Below are positions 8,931 through 17,177 of a DNA stretch of 64,000 nt, in pieces. This DNA is from an uncultured Ulvibacter sp. Lineage in GTDB: Bacteria; Bacteroidota; Bacteroidia; Flavobacteriales; Flavobacteriaceae. The stretch's first letter is position 1, and each line of letters begins with the position of its first letter. Below the pieces are notes generated by a model. That model worked only from the letters and a program-made list of their open reading frames with translations. It did no database searches and had not been told where the DNA came from. The stretch is taken from positions 1-64,000 of the forward strand of contig CALKCP010000003.1 in the NCBI GenBank assembly GCA_938083445.1. Reading direction: 5' to 3'. Made by a program: the position numbers and the translations under genes.

Positions 8931-11456
8931 TTAATTTAATTCTCTGTTTAGATAAACCCATCCAGTTTTTACAGATCCAAACTCAGAATTGGATGTTTCA
9001 AATTTCAATACGTAGAAATAGGTTGCTGTTGATAGATCTGAACTGTCGTCTGTCTGCCCACACCATTGGTTAAGGTAATTGTCGTTACTGTATACAGAAG
9101 TACCAAATCGATTAAACACTTCAATGGAAAATAAGCCGTATTTATCTACTAAAAACTCGAGGTCAAGACAATCATTCATGCCGTCTCCATTTGGCGAGAT
9201 TCCCTGTGAGACAACACAGTTTGAAACATCGTACAAACTAACATCTAAAGAATCTGTTCCTGTACAATCTCCTTTTGTTATTACGACTGAATACGTTTGG
9301 ATACCAAAAGCACCTGTCTCAATTTCAAAACTAAGATCGGAAGATGACTCTCCTTCAATAGGGTCTCCATTTAGGAACCATGCATAGGACACATCTGTTT
9401 CAGAAGTTGTTGCTGAGATTGTTTGCAGTTCATTGGCACAAGATTTAAAGTCATCGCCTAACGAAACTTCTAAATCATTTCTCGGAGAAACTACTACCAT
9501 TGCACTTCCATTACATCCACCTCCATTAACTAAGACTCTATATATTCCAGTTTCAGTAATTTCTAGGGTAGGTAAGGTTTCATCTGCGATTGGGGAACCA
9601 TCGAAACTCCAAGCATAGGTTGCAAGAGCTCCGTTATAGTTAGAGACATCGGCCTGTAAAACAACATTGTTTTCAAAACAGGTTTCAAAATCATTGCCAA
9701 GAGACACTGAGAGTTCAGTTGGGCTAATTACGACACTATCACTTCCAGTGCAACTTCCAGCCGTAACTGCGACACTGTACGTTCCATGTTCGGTTGGAGC
9801 AAGCAGAGCATCTATAGCTCCAGGAATGACAGTACCATCAAGACTCCAAACATAACTCGCTAACGACGGATCAAAGTTTGAAGGGGAAGCGTCAAGAATA
9901 GCAGGATCTTCAAAACAGGTTTGAAAATCATCGCCAAGCGTGAGCGACAAATCCAATGAACTGACAACTACGCTGTCTATTGTCGTACAAACTCCTTTTG
10001 TAACTACCACCGAGTAAACGCCTATTTCAGTAACTAATAATGTTGGTTGCGTCTCTCCAACAAGAACTGTTCCGTCCACACTCCACTCGTAATTGGCTAG
10101 TGCGGGATCAATATTTGATGGAGATGCGTCTAGCACCAATACTTCTTCAAAGCAAGTTTCACTATCTGGACCTAATTCAACTAACAGGTCTTCGTCCAAA
10201 ATAATCACAACACTTTCGGTGAGAGTACACCCGTCAATAGTAACATCACAAGAATAGGTTCCCGATTCAGTAACCGTGATCGTTTGCGTTATTTCTCCTG
10301 TACTCCATAAAAACCCAACACTTCCTGTAGATCCTGAGGTGGCTGCAGTTATATCGTAGGAGTTTTCACCGCAAAATTCTTGGTCTCCGCCGAGGTCAAC
10401 CGCAAAGGATACTGAGGATGTAACTACCACTTCATCAGTAAGAACTACTAAATCTCCGTTACACGTATTTGTGTAGCTTATTCTGGCTGTATATGTTCCG
10501 CTCCCACCAGGAGGGCATACATTAATTGTTGGATCGGTTCCGATTACTGTTCCTGAGGCATCTAACCATTCGAATGCATAGGTTTCAACTCCATCAGGAG
10601 CAAAACGCCAGGCTTCGTTTGTGGTTGTCCAAGGGGAGTCTGAAGTATTTCTTCCAGGTGGCACATAGGCAACTGTACCCTCATTGTTTTGTATTCCTAA
10701 GGCAGCATTACCACTGTTCCAGGTTGGACAGCTCGGCTTATCTTGAATATAAATTTCAATTACATTAGAAAACTCATAAAAGACAGCCATATGTGTAGCC
10801 AGTAAAGCGTTACAACCCCCAGAAAACATTGGGACATCGAAATAGGAAACAACTAAAACCCTGTTAGGGTACTCTCCTAAGACTTCATAGCCTATTTCTT
10901 CAAGTCCAGACCCAGCAGAAGGATCAATATCGTGCACTGGGGTAAAGACATTTGCTTCAGATAATGTTGAATTGGTACTGTTTGGTAGATTTTCTGAGAA
11001 ACTCCAACCATTTGAGCCGGATCCAACATCTCCAGGATCTACGTCAAATCGAATCACTCCGTTAGATCCCACTTGAAACTGTTGCTCCAAGTTGCCGAAG
11101 AAACAAAAATCAAAAGGTAAATTATCGACAGGTGACCAAGCATCGTCAATATCCGGATTTAATGAATTTGCCAACCCATCAAAAGAAAAGGGAGGCACAT
11201 AGTCAATAGAGTCTATTGTATAAGTTGCGCTACTGGTCTCAAAAGTCTCTAAGAACGTAGCTGTTAGATCTGCACATCCAGTGGATCCACAATCTATTAC
11301 AACATCAGGACCGGCATCTATAAATAGGGAACCTGGCCCTTGCCCGAAGGTATAGGAACTAATGAAAAAGAATAAAATAAGATGAAAAGAAAGAATTGTA
11401 TTTTTAGAACAATATGTTTTCAAATTAAGAACAGATAGGTGTAATCTATTTATCAT
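8931..11456 (-). CDS. repeat adhesin with T9SS type B (gliding-motility) C-terminal domain
   Basis: An 841-residue secreted protein with an unusually long N-terminal region before the signal peptide core (about 20-39, ending 'TFGQ'). Residues about 70-300 resemble the nidogen-like region common in such proteins ('FDFCFFGNLEQQFQVGSNG'). Five Ig/PKD-like repeats follow (351-423, 424-502, 503-581, 582-661, 662-741), each opening with 'LGDDFxTC'-like residues and containing 'YxWSxDGT' and a second Cys. Residues 746-841 are a type B sorting domain: 'SPNGDGMND', 'IEVFNRFGTSVY', 'ATYFYVLKF', 'KTGWVYLNREL'. Type B cargo is usually linked to a neighbouring PorP/SprF, as here, 134 bases downstream. A role in adhesion or gliding is an inference from the family. 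Confidence 0.88.
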   Translation of the reverse strand: MINRLHLSVLNLKTYCSKNTILSFHLILFFFISSYTFGQGPGSLFIDAGPDVVIDCGSTGCADLTATFLETFETSSATYTIDSIDYVPPFSFDGLANSLNPDIDDAWSPVDNLPFDFCFFGNLEQQFQVGSNGVIRFDVDPGDVGSGSNGWSFSENLPNSTNSTLSEANVFTPVHDIDPSAGSGLEEIGYEVLGEYPNRVLVVSYFDVPMFSGGCNALLATHMAVFYEFSNVIEIYIQDKPSCPTWNSGNAALGIQNNEGTVAYVPPGRNTSDSPWTTTNEAWRFAPDGVETYAFEWLDASGTVIGTDPTINVCPPGGSGTYTARISYTNTCNGDLVVLTDEVVVTSSVSFAVDLGGDQEFCGENSYDITAATSGSTGSVGFLWSTGEITQTITVTESGTYSCDVTIDGCTLTESVVIILDEDLLVELGPDSETCFEEVLVLDASPSNIDPALANYEWSVDGTVLVGETQPTLLVTEIGVYSVVVTKGVCTTIDSVVVSSLDLSLTLGDDFQTCFEDPAILDASPSNFDPSLASYVWSLDGTVIPGAIDALLAPTEHGTYSVAVTAGSCTGSDSVVISPTELSVSLGNDFETCFENNVVLQADVSNYNGALATYAWSFDGSPIADETLPTLEITETGIYRVLVNGGGCNGSAMVVVSPRNDLEVSLGDDFKSCANELQTISATTSETDVSYAWFLNGDPIEGESSSDLSFEIETGAFGIQTYSVVITKGDCTGTDSLDVSLYDVSNCVVSQGISPNGDGMNDCLDLEFLVDKYGLFSIEVFNRFGTSVYSNDNYLNQWCGQTDDSSDLSTATYFYVLKFETSNSEFGSVKTGWVYLNRELN
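9234..10406 (-). repeat. five tandem Ig/PKD-like coding repeats
   Basis: Inside the adhesin gene, five units of about 73-80 codons follow one another. Units two to four are the most alike at protein level (shared 'LGxDxxTCFE', 'ALAxYxWSxDGxxI', 'TEIGVYSVVV'), while the first and last are more divergent. Each has two cysteines placed to form one disulfide. This is an internal protein repeat, not a CRISPR or insertion element. Copy number of such arrays can change by recombination; a difference between strains would be expected here if anywhere in the cassette. Confidence 0.8.
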
Positions 11457-11925
11457 GAGGTTAAAAGTGTTAATTTTCTCACAATTTATGTAAAATAAAT
11501 AAGTATCAAAAACTTAATCTACTTATTTCATGTTTTGAAATAAAAGAGGGCGTCATAGGCACATTTACAAATCCCTTTTTGATTTTAGTATGGCTCTCCA
11601 TAGATTAGAAAATGATCGCTGCAGTTAGCAATGTCAGACTTGTTAGAATCCCAATTATGATATAGGATAGTATTCTTCCTTGAAATACTACCTTGTGCTT
11701 AGGCTGAATGAAACAGCTTGGTTTTTTTTAGCCTGAATGCGTTTAAGTGTTGCTGTACTACTTTTGAAATAAGCAACAAATCAATTAAACCCTCAAGGTT
11801 CTAAAAAGCGAAACAATAGGGATTCATTTTTCATAGTGAATCTCCCATCTTTTGAACGGTATTTGTACTTAAATTACAAAAAAACCTTACAAAGTCTTTT
11901 GTACCTTTGTCCCTTAATTTAATCT
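11457..11925. other. intergenic region between divergent adhesin and hflX genes
   Basis: This 469-base AT-rich gap separates two divergently transcribed units and must hold both promoters. The hflX promoter box is visible at 11902-11909. I find no convincing TAnnTTTG box for the adhesin operon, no tRNA or hairpin terminator, and no open frame with protein-like composition. Confidence 0.5.
11902..11909 (+). promoter_or_regulatory. hflX promoter -7 box
   Basis: TACCTTTG matches the Bacteroidota -7 consensus TAnnTTTG exactly and ends 16 bases before the hflX ATG. A matching -33 TTTG about 19 bases upstream is not clear. Transcription would start near 11913, leaving a leader of about 13 bases. 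Confidence 0.6.
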
Positions 11926-13146
11926 ATGATCGAAGAAATTAACATTGCGTATGAAAAGATAGTCCTGGTGGGTATTATCACACAAAATCAGAGTGATGAA
12001 AAGTCTAAAGAATATTTGGATGAACTTCAGTTTTTGGCTTATACAGCTGGGGGGGAGGTTTTAAAAAGATATGTTCAAAAAATGGAAGTGCCCAATCCAA
12101 AAACTTTTATTGGTTCTGGAAAAATAGAAGAGGTTCGTTTGTTCGTTGAGGAAAATAATATCGACACGGTTATTTTCGATGATGAATTATCACCCGGGCA
12201 ACAAAAAAACATTCAAAAGATTTTAGATTGTAAAATAATTGACCGTACAAACTTGATTCTCGATATTTTCGCCCAGCGAGCCCAAACGAGCTATGCTAGA
12301 ACTCAGGTAGAGTTAGCGCAATATCAATATCTATTACCCCGACTATCGGGTATGTGGACGCACCTTGAACGTCAGCGTGGAGGAATTGGTATGCGTGGAC
12401 CGGGTGAAACAGAAATTGAAACGGATCGAAGAATTGTTCGGGACCGCATTTCTTTATTAAAGAAAAAACTCGGAAAGATTGATAGGCAAATGGAAGTGCA
12501 GCGAGGCAACCGCGGAGCGCTAGTTCGGGTGGCCTTAGTTGGTTATACAAATGTCGGAAAGTCTACGCTAATGAATGTCGTTAGTAAAAGTGATGTTTTC
12601 GCCGAAAATAAACTATTTGCAACCTTAGACACAACTGTTAGGAAGGTGGTTATTGGAAACCTCCCTTTCTTATTGACAGATACCGTTGGGTTTATTAGAA
12701 AATTACCCACCCAATTGGTTGAGTCTTTTAAAGGAACTTTGGATGAAGTTCGTGAAGCCGATATGTTATTGCATATCGTCGATATCTCTCACCCTTCTTT
12801 TGAAGACCATATAGCATCAGTAAATAAAACGCTAGATGAAATAGACGGAGCGGACAAGCCGGTTTTAATGGTGTTTAATAAAATTGATGCATACAAACCT
12901 GATGTTATCGATCAGGACGATTTAGTTACTGTAAGGACAGAGGTTCATTATACGCTCGAGGATTGGAAGAACACTTGGATGAACAGAGTGAATGGGGATG
13001 CCGTTTTTATATCTGCATTGAATAAAGAGAATTTGGAGGAGTTTAAGCAAACACTTTACAATAAAGTCAAGGACATTCATGTTGCAAGATTCCCGTATAA
13101 TAGTTTTTTGTTTACAGACTATAGTCAGTATACAGAAGAGGAATAA
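11926..13146 (+). CDS. hflX: GTPase HflX
   Basis: The 406-residue protein has the HflX N-terminal domain ('PKTFIGSGKIEEV', about 58-70), the family glycine-rich linker ('GGIGMRGPGETEIETDRR', about 152-169) and a TRAFAC GTPase domain: G1 'GYTNVGKST' (206-214), G3 'DTVGF' (252-256), G4 'NKID' (318-321). HflX binds ribosomes and in other bacteria splits stalled or heat-damaged 70S particles. All GTP-binding motifs are intact. It stands alone between its own promoter and a bidirectional terminator, so it appears to be monocistronic. The length is within the usual range for the family. Confidence 0.96.
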   Translation: MIEEINIAYEKIVLVGIITQNQSDEKSKEYLDELQFLAYTAGGEVLKRYVQKMEVPNPKTFIGSGKIEEVRLFVEENNIDTVIFDDELSPGQQKNIQKILDCKIIDRTNLILDIFAQRAQTSYARTQVELAQYQYLLPRLSGMWTHLERQRGGIGMRGPGETEIETDRRIVRDRISLLKKKLGKIDRQMEVQRGNRGALVRVALVGYTNVGKSTLMNVVSKSDVFAENKLFATLDTTVRKVVIGNLPFLLTDTVGFIRKLPTQLVESFKGTLDEVREADMLLHIVDISHPSFEDHIASVNKTLDEIDGADKPVLMVFNKIDAYKPDVIDQDDLVTVRTEVHYTLEDWKNTWMNRVNGDAVFISALNKENLEEFKQTLYNKVKDIHVARFPYNSFLFTDYSQYTEEE

Positions 13147-13177
13147 AAAAAAGGCATGAATGCCATGCCTTTTTTTA
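13145..13177. terminator. bidirectional terminator between hflX and the DUF3078 gene
   Basis: GGCATG (13153-13158) pairs with CATGCC (13164-13169) around a five-base loop, flanked by a run of A on the left and T on the right. It overlaps the last base of the hflX stop region and serves both convergent genes. Confidence 0.9.
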
Positions 13178-13199
13178 AATGTTTAAAACAGTACTTCTA

Positions 13200-14126
13200 T
13201 TAATCGAAATTGTAGCTTAGACCAAATGTCCAAAATGTTTGGAGTTTGTTATCAACGGTTTCAAAAGTGTCGTTCGTCTCTAGTGTATTTACGAAGTAAT
13301 TTAATGCTTCTTGTTTGTTATCACGTAAACCAAAATCAAGACCAACACCTATGTTTTTCCAAACGGTATACCCTAGTGAGTTTGTCCAAGTCCAGTTGGA
13401 TAGGTCTTCGCTCTTATAGCTTTGAAATACGGAGAGGTTTGATTTAATATTTAGTTGGCCAATTTTTTTGGTGTAATCTGCTACAATTTTCGCCCCCAAG
13501 GAAGAAGCGAAAATAGCAGTGTCATCAGCAAATACAAAATTGTAGTTTAATGGGTGAATAACCACAATTAGGTCTTTTATTGGGGTCCATGTAATACCAA
13601 TACCTAAATCTAAATACCCAGGATCATTAAAATTATCAAGAATTGTTGTTCTGTATTCTCCAAAAGCTGATAGGGCCCATTTTTCTGTAAGTTCATAACC
13701 GTATAATGAAGAGATGTTAAAAACGTCGGTTGTCGGCTTAAAATTTTCATCGTCGGTTTCATCATCCTTGTCGTCAAGTTTTACCCAGTTAAGATTAAGG
13801 GTTAAGGAATTTCTCCAAAAATAGGTGTCCTCAATTTTATTGGCATAACCGTTAACCGTAAAACCAATATTTCCAGAACTATTATTGGGTGATCCTTGAG
13901 CATACCAATTGTTAAATTCAGAGATACTACCACCAAGAGTGCCAAAGGCTCCATAACGCCAGCCAGGCAGTGCATCTATTTGTGATTGGATTGCATCAAC
14001 TTCGCCTTGGTATTTATCAACCTCGGCCTGTTTCTCTGCTTTTTGTTTGTTTAGCGCTTCTTTGTCTTGAGAAAAACTGAAGGTAATGGAACATAAGCAC
14101 ACGAGTGTAATGAGTATTTTTTTCAT
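13200..14126 (-). CDS. DUF3078 domain outer-membrane protein
   Basis: The 308-residue product has a signal peptide (ending 'TFSFSQ'), a short charged coiled coil (about 23-50, 'KQKAEKQAEVDKYQGEVD') and then beta strands typical of DUF3078: 'GGSISEFNNWYAQGSPNN', 'ANKIEDTYFWRNSLTLNLNW', 'LGIGITWTPIKDLIV', ending in an aromatic-rich strand ('FGLSYNFD'). DUF3078 proteins are predicted outer-membrane barrels with no settled function and are common in Bacteroidota. The gene is alone: it faces hflX at one end and is separated by 89 bases from the SUF operon's last gene at the other, on the same strand. Confidence 0.8.
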   Translation of the reverse strand: MKKILITLVCLCSITFSFSQDKEALNKQKAEKQAEVDKYQGEVDAIQSQIDALPGWRYGAFGTLGGSISEFNNWYAQGSPNNSSGNIGFTVNGYANKIEDTYFWRNSLTLNLNWVKLDDKDDETDDENFKPTTDVFNISSLYGYELTEKWALSAFGEYRTTILDNFNDPGYLDLGIGITWTPIKDLIVVIHPLNYNFVFADDTAIFASSLGAKIVADYTKKIGQLNIKSNLSVFQSYKSEDLSNWTWTNSLGYTVWKNIGVGLDFGLRDNKQEALNYFVNTLETNDTFETVDNKLQTFWTFGLSYNFD

Positions 14127-14215
14127 AATTTAATTTTTTTAATAAAAATAAATAAAATAAATCGACGAACAATACGATTATTGCCTTAGACTATTTGGAA
14201 ATGTTGTTTAGATGC

Positions 14216-14722
14216 TTATTTTTTTTTGTACAATGGAACTGAAGAGCAAGCCTCTCCGTACATTAAACTCTTTGCAATAGGCTGAAGACGTTGAGTTAAT
14301 AATACAAAAGCATTCTGCGGAATTGGCTTATTTGCACAGCCTTTTATGATAACCGCCTTCCCTGTATAGGGTTCAAGATTAATAGCATTAATGATTTCTG
14401 AAAAGAGAAGATTATTCAATGAATCGATGGTTCCAACAACCGATTTTTTAGCATATGGAGCTAATGAGATACTTATGAGCATATATGCCCAGCCAGGAAT
14501 AATAGCATTATTCGCGCAGGTAATTGCGACATATTGATCTGTATATTGCTCCCAAGAATGTGCTTTCACGAAAGCTCTGAAGTCTTTTTCTCGCAAAACA
14601 ATGCCTTCCGTTAGCCATTGTACTATATCAATAACGCTGCGTTTTCCCTCGGGGTAAAAGTCCTCGAGATCGATTGTTAAAAGCTTGCTATTGGCAACTC
14701 TATTTACAATTTCATTTGCCAT
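14216..14722 (-). CDS. DUF2480 family protein, last gene of the SUF operon
   Basis: A 168-residue cytoplasmic protein starting 'MANEIVNRVANSKLLTIDLE', matching DUF2480, a Bacteroidota family of unknown function often found beside SUF genes. Conserved features include 'WEQYTDQYVAI', 'AIIPGWAYMLI' and 'VIIKGCANKPIP' with one Cys. I chose the ATG at 14722 because it overlaps the upstream DUF59 stop by one base (TAATG), a translational-coupling arrangement; a longer reading up to 14776 would run through the DUF59 gene. Position suggests a role in Fe-S cluster assembly, but no activity is known. Confidence 0.8.
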   Translation of the reverse strand: MANEIVNRVANSKLLTIDLEDFYPEGKRSVIDIVQWLTEGIVLREKDFRAFVKAHSWEQYTDQYVAITCANNAIIPGWAYMLISISLAPYAKKSVVGTIDSLNNLLFSEIINAINLEPYTGKAVIIKGCANKPIPQNAFVLLTQRLQPIAKSLMYGEACSSVPLYKKK

Positions 14723-15048
14723 TATAACATTCCTAGTTCCAACTTTGCTTCTTCGCTCATAAGATCTTGAGTCCATGGCGGGTCGAAAGTAATTTCTACT
14801 ACTGCGTCTTTAACAAATTTTAGTGATTTTACCTTATCCTCAACTTCAACAGGTAATGTTTCCGCAACAGGACAATTAGGCGTAGTTAAGGTCATGAGGA
14901 TTTTTACATCATTCTCTTCATTCACAAAAACATCATAAATGAGGCCTAATTCGTAGATGTCGACAGGGATTTCTGGATCAAATATTGTTTTTAAAACTTT
15001 TACAATTTTTTCACCTAATTCTGCAGTATCTATTTCTGTAGTTTTCAT
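14722..15048 (-). CDS. DUF59 (MIP18-like) Fe-S assembly protein, SufT-type
   Basis: The 108-residue protein is a single DUF59 domain: 'TIFDPEIPVDIYELGLIY' (about 23-40) and 'LTTPNCPVAETLP' (about 54-66) with the conserved Cys, ending 'DPPWTQDLMSEEAKLELGML'. Members of this family (SufT, PaaD, eukaryotic MIP18) help deliver or mature Fe-S clusters. ATG 15048 was preferred over a frame opening at 15087, which would start inside sufE; the chosen start leaves a 4-base gap. It is coupled to DUF2480 downstream by a one-base overlap. Equivalent genes are regular members of flavobacterial SUF operons. Confidence 0.9.
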   Translation of the reverse strand: MKTTEIDTAELGEKIVKVLKTIFDPEIPVDIYELGLIYDVFVNEENDVKILMTLTTPNCPVAETLPVEVEDKVKSLKFVKDAVVEITFDPPWTQDLMSEEAKLELGML

Positions 15049-15052
15049 TTTG

Positions 15053-15478
15053 TTACTTTTTAAGTTGGGTTTGATAGGCAATGGCATAAATTTTTAGCTG
15101 CTTGATCATTGAAACCAATCCATTAGCTCTGGTTGGAGATAAGTGTTCTTTGAGCCCAATTGTATCAATAAAATCTGTGTTAGCACTGAGTATATCGGCT
15201 GGTTTTTGATTTGAGAAAGCCCTAATTAATATGGCAATAATTCCTTTGGTGATAATGGCATCACTATCTGCAGTAAAAATAACTTTTTCGTTTTCTAAAG
15301 TTGCATTTAACCACACTTTGGATTGACATCCCTTGATAATAAGATCGTCAGTTTTCAAATTCTCGTCAATGATTGGTAAGGACTTCCCAAGGTCAATCAT
15401 ATATTCATATCGTTGCATCCAATCGTCGAACATCGAAAACTCATCAATCAATTCATCTTGTATCGCTTTTATTGTCAT
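15053..15478 (-). CDS. sufE: SufE, sulfur acceptor for the SufS cysteine desulfurase
   Basis: The 141-residue protein shows the SufE fold: 'DWMQRYEYMIDLGKSLP' near residue 19, then 'IIKGCQSKVWL' with the active Cys at 51, the position used in E. coli SufE, and 'DAIITKGIIAILIRAFSNQ'. It takes persulfide sulfur from SufS and hands it to the SufBC2D scaffold. It lies seven bases downstream of the META-domain lipoprotein gene, in the same operon as sufS. No anomaly is visible. Confidence 0.95.
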   Translation of the reverse strand: MTIKAIQDELIDEFSMFDDWMQRYEYMIDLGKSLPIIDENLKTDDLIIKGCQSKVWLNATLENEKVIFTADSDAIITKGIIAILIRAFSNQKPADILSANTDFIDTIGLKEHLSPTRANGLVSMIKQLKIYAIAYQTQLKK

Positions 15479-15485
15479 AAATACT

Positions 15486-15938
15486 TTATTGAATGGTATC
15501 TTTTACTGCTATTATAAGTACTCTTTTATCGGAATCAGAATATAGGGTTAGTTTCCCTTCTGTTAGTATATATGAGCCAGCCTTACGAAGAGCGCCCAAC
15601 AAGTTCTGCTCCGATTTCATTACAACGGCATCACAATAATTTTCGGAAATATTCATTTCAGTGACGCGAATATTGTGCCCTTTTTTAGCAAAAGTACCGA
15701 AGAAGCTATTACAAACGGTCGCACCCCTTATTGATTTGTTAAACTCAGATATTTCAAAGCTAATTTCCGTGTCTGCGGAAAGCGTAGACTCGTTTAAGGT
15801 TGCAATCTTATATACTCCCATGAGGTTCTCTGACACAGGGTCCTCAATAAGGTTTTTGTTTCCGTTACAGTTGGTAAAAATACTGCCAATAACAAACAAA
15901 GCAAGAAGGGTGAATATGTTGATATTTAATCGTTTCAT
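15486..15938 (-). CDS. META-domain (HslJ-like) lipoprotein inside the SUF operon
   Basis: A 150-residue protein with a lipoprotein signal (lipobox 'IFTNC', Cys 24) followed by one META domain: a short 'VYKIATLNE' strand, 'RGATVCNSFFGTFAKKGHNI' (compare GCNxFxG in HslJ), 'MNISENYCDAVVMKSEQNLLGAL' and 'YILTEGKLTLYSD'. META proteins include E. coli HslJ, linked to novobiocin resistance and heat shock, but their activity is unknown. The gene starts with an ATGA overlap of four bases with the sufS stop, so it is translationally coupled. An exported lipoprotein among cytosolic cluster-assembly genes is unexpected; its function here is unknown. Confidence 0.82.
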   Translation of the reverse strand: MKRLNINIFTLLALFVIGSIFTNCNGNKNLIEDPVSENLMGVYKIATLNESTLSADTEISFEISEFNKSIRGATVCNSFFGTFAKKGHNIRVTEMNISENYCDAVVMKSEQNLLGALRKAGSYILTEGKLTLYSDSDKRVLIIAVKDTIQ

Positions 15939-17152
15939 CCGAGCATTAATTGCGCTTTTTTAACGGCCTTTACAAGTAAGTCAACTTCTTCTTTCGTGTT
16001 ATAAAAAGAAAAAGAGGCACGCACGGTACCAGGAATTTTATAATACTCCATAATGGGTTGGGCACAATGATGTCCGGTACGAACTGCAATCCCCAATTTA
16101 TCTACAATGGTTCCAATATCATAAGGGTGAATCCCTTCAAGGTTAAAGGATATTACAGATGTTTTACTGGGTCCTGTTCCATAAATTTTCAAACCATCTA
16201 TTTCTAGGAGGCTTTGAGTGGCATACGCCAACAGTTCCGTTTCATATGTTTCTATCTCATTAAAATTGATAGTGTTAAGATAGTCTATTGCAGCTCCAAA
16301 AGCAATACCTCCAGCAATGTTTGGTGTTCCAGCTTCAAATTTGTGAGGAAGGCAAGCATAGGTGGTTTTTTCAAAAGTCACTTCTTTTATCATTTCCCCT
16401 CCTCCTTGATAGGGTGGTAATATATTCCCCCATTTTTCTTTCATAAAAAGCAGGCCAATACCGGTTGGACCATACATTTTGTGTGCTGAGGTGACATAAA
16501 AGTCGGCATCTAATTTTTGAAGATCGGGTTTTAGGTGTGAACATGCCTGTGCGCCATCTATGAGCACTGCAGCTCCTTTTTCATGAGCTTTGGCAATTAT
16601 TTCTTCTATTGGGTTGATCGTTCCTAAAGCGTTAGAAACGTGGTTTACAAATACTAGTTTTGTTTTTTCTGAAAGTAGTTTTTCATAAGCTGAAAATTGC
16701 AAGGTGCCATTTTCATTCATCGGAATCACCTTTAGAATGGTTCCACTTCGCTCGCAGAGCATCTGCCAAGGAACAATATTGGAATGATGTTCCATAGCAG
16801 AAACAATAATTTCATCCCCTTTTTTAAGCAGGTTCGTAAAGCCACTCGCCACGATATTGATTCCGTGTGTTGTTCCAGAAGTAAAGATGGTTTCGTGCGC
16901 ATTTTTTATGCCAAAGTGCTCCTGAATTGTTTTTCGAGCCATTTCATATGCATCGGTCGCTTCTTGAGAAAGACTATGCACACCACGATGTATGTTTGCA
17001 TTGTAATTAGAGTAATAGTAGACAATACTATCTATAACTGCCTGTGGTTTTTGAGAAGTGGCCGCATTATCTAAATATACTAATGGATAGCCATTTACCT
17101 TGCGAGAAAGTATGGGAAAATCGGCTCGTATTTTTTGAATGTCGAATGCCAT
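15935..17152 (-). CDS. sufS: SufS cysteine desulfurase
   Basis: This 405-residue class V aminotransferase-fold enzyme releases sulfur from L-cysteine as alanine and a persulfide. It has 'LVYLDNAATSQKPQAVI' at 24-40, 'EHHSNIVPWQ' (121-130), the PLP lysine K225 in 'TSAHKMYGP' and the active-site Cys 363 in 'RTGHHCAQP'. These match E. coli SufS K226 and C364, which places it in group II (SufS/CsdA) rather than IscS. It lies 25 bases downstream of sufD and overlaps the META gene by four bases. Length and motifs are normal. Confidence 0.97.
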   Translation of the reverse strand: MAFDIQKIRADFPILSRKVNGYPLVYLDNAATSQKPQAVIDSIVYYYSNYNANIHRGVHSLSQEATDAYEMARKTIQEHFGIKNAHETIFTSGTTHGINIVASGFTNLLKKGDEIIVSAMEHHSNIVPWQMLCERSGTILKVIPMNENGTLQFSAYEKLLSEKTKLVFVNHVSNALGTINPIEEIIAKAHEKGAAVLIDGAQACSHLKPDLQKLDADFYVTSAHKMYGPTGIGLLFMKEKWGNILPPYQGGGEMIKEVTFEKTTYACLPHKFEAGTPNIAGGIAFGAAIDYLNTINFNEIETYETELLAYATQSLLEIDGLKIYGTGPSKTSVISFNLEGIHPYDIGTIVDKLGIAVRTGHHCAQPIMEYYKIPGTVRASFSFYNTKEEVDLLVKAVKKAQLMLG

Positions 17153-17177
17153 TTGATTTTATTAAGAAATAAAAATA

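Noticed and set aside
9234-10406. Possible CRISPR or mobile repeat in the adhesin region
   Set aside because: Repeat units are about 220-240 bases, in frame and contiguous, with no spacers; they are protein repeats.
14723-14776. Longer N-terminus for the DUF2480 protein
   Set aside because: It would be read through the end of the DUF59 gene; the TAATG overlap at 14722 is a normal coupled start.
15049-15087. Longer N-terminus for the DUF59 protein
   Set aside because: It lies inside sufE and does not resemble DUF59 N-termini.
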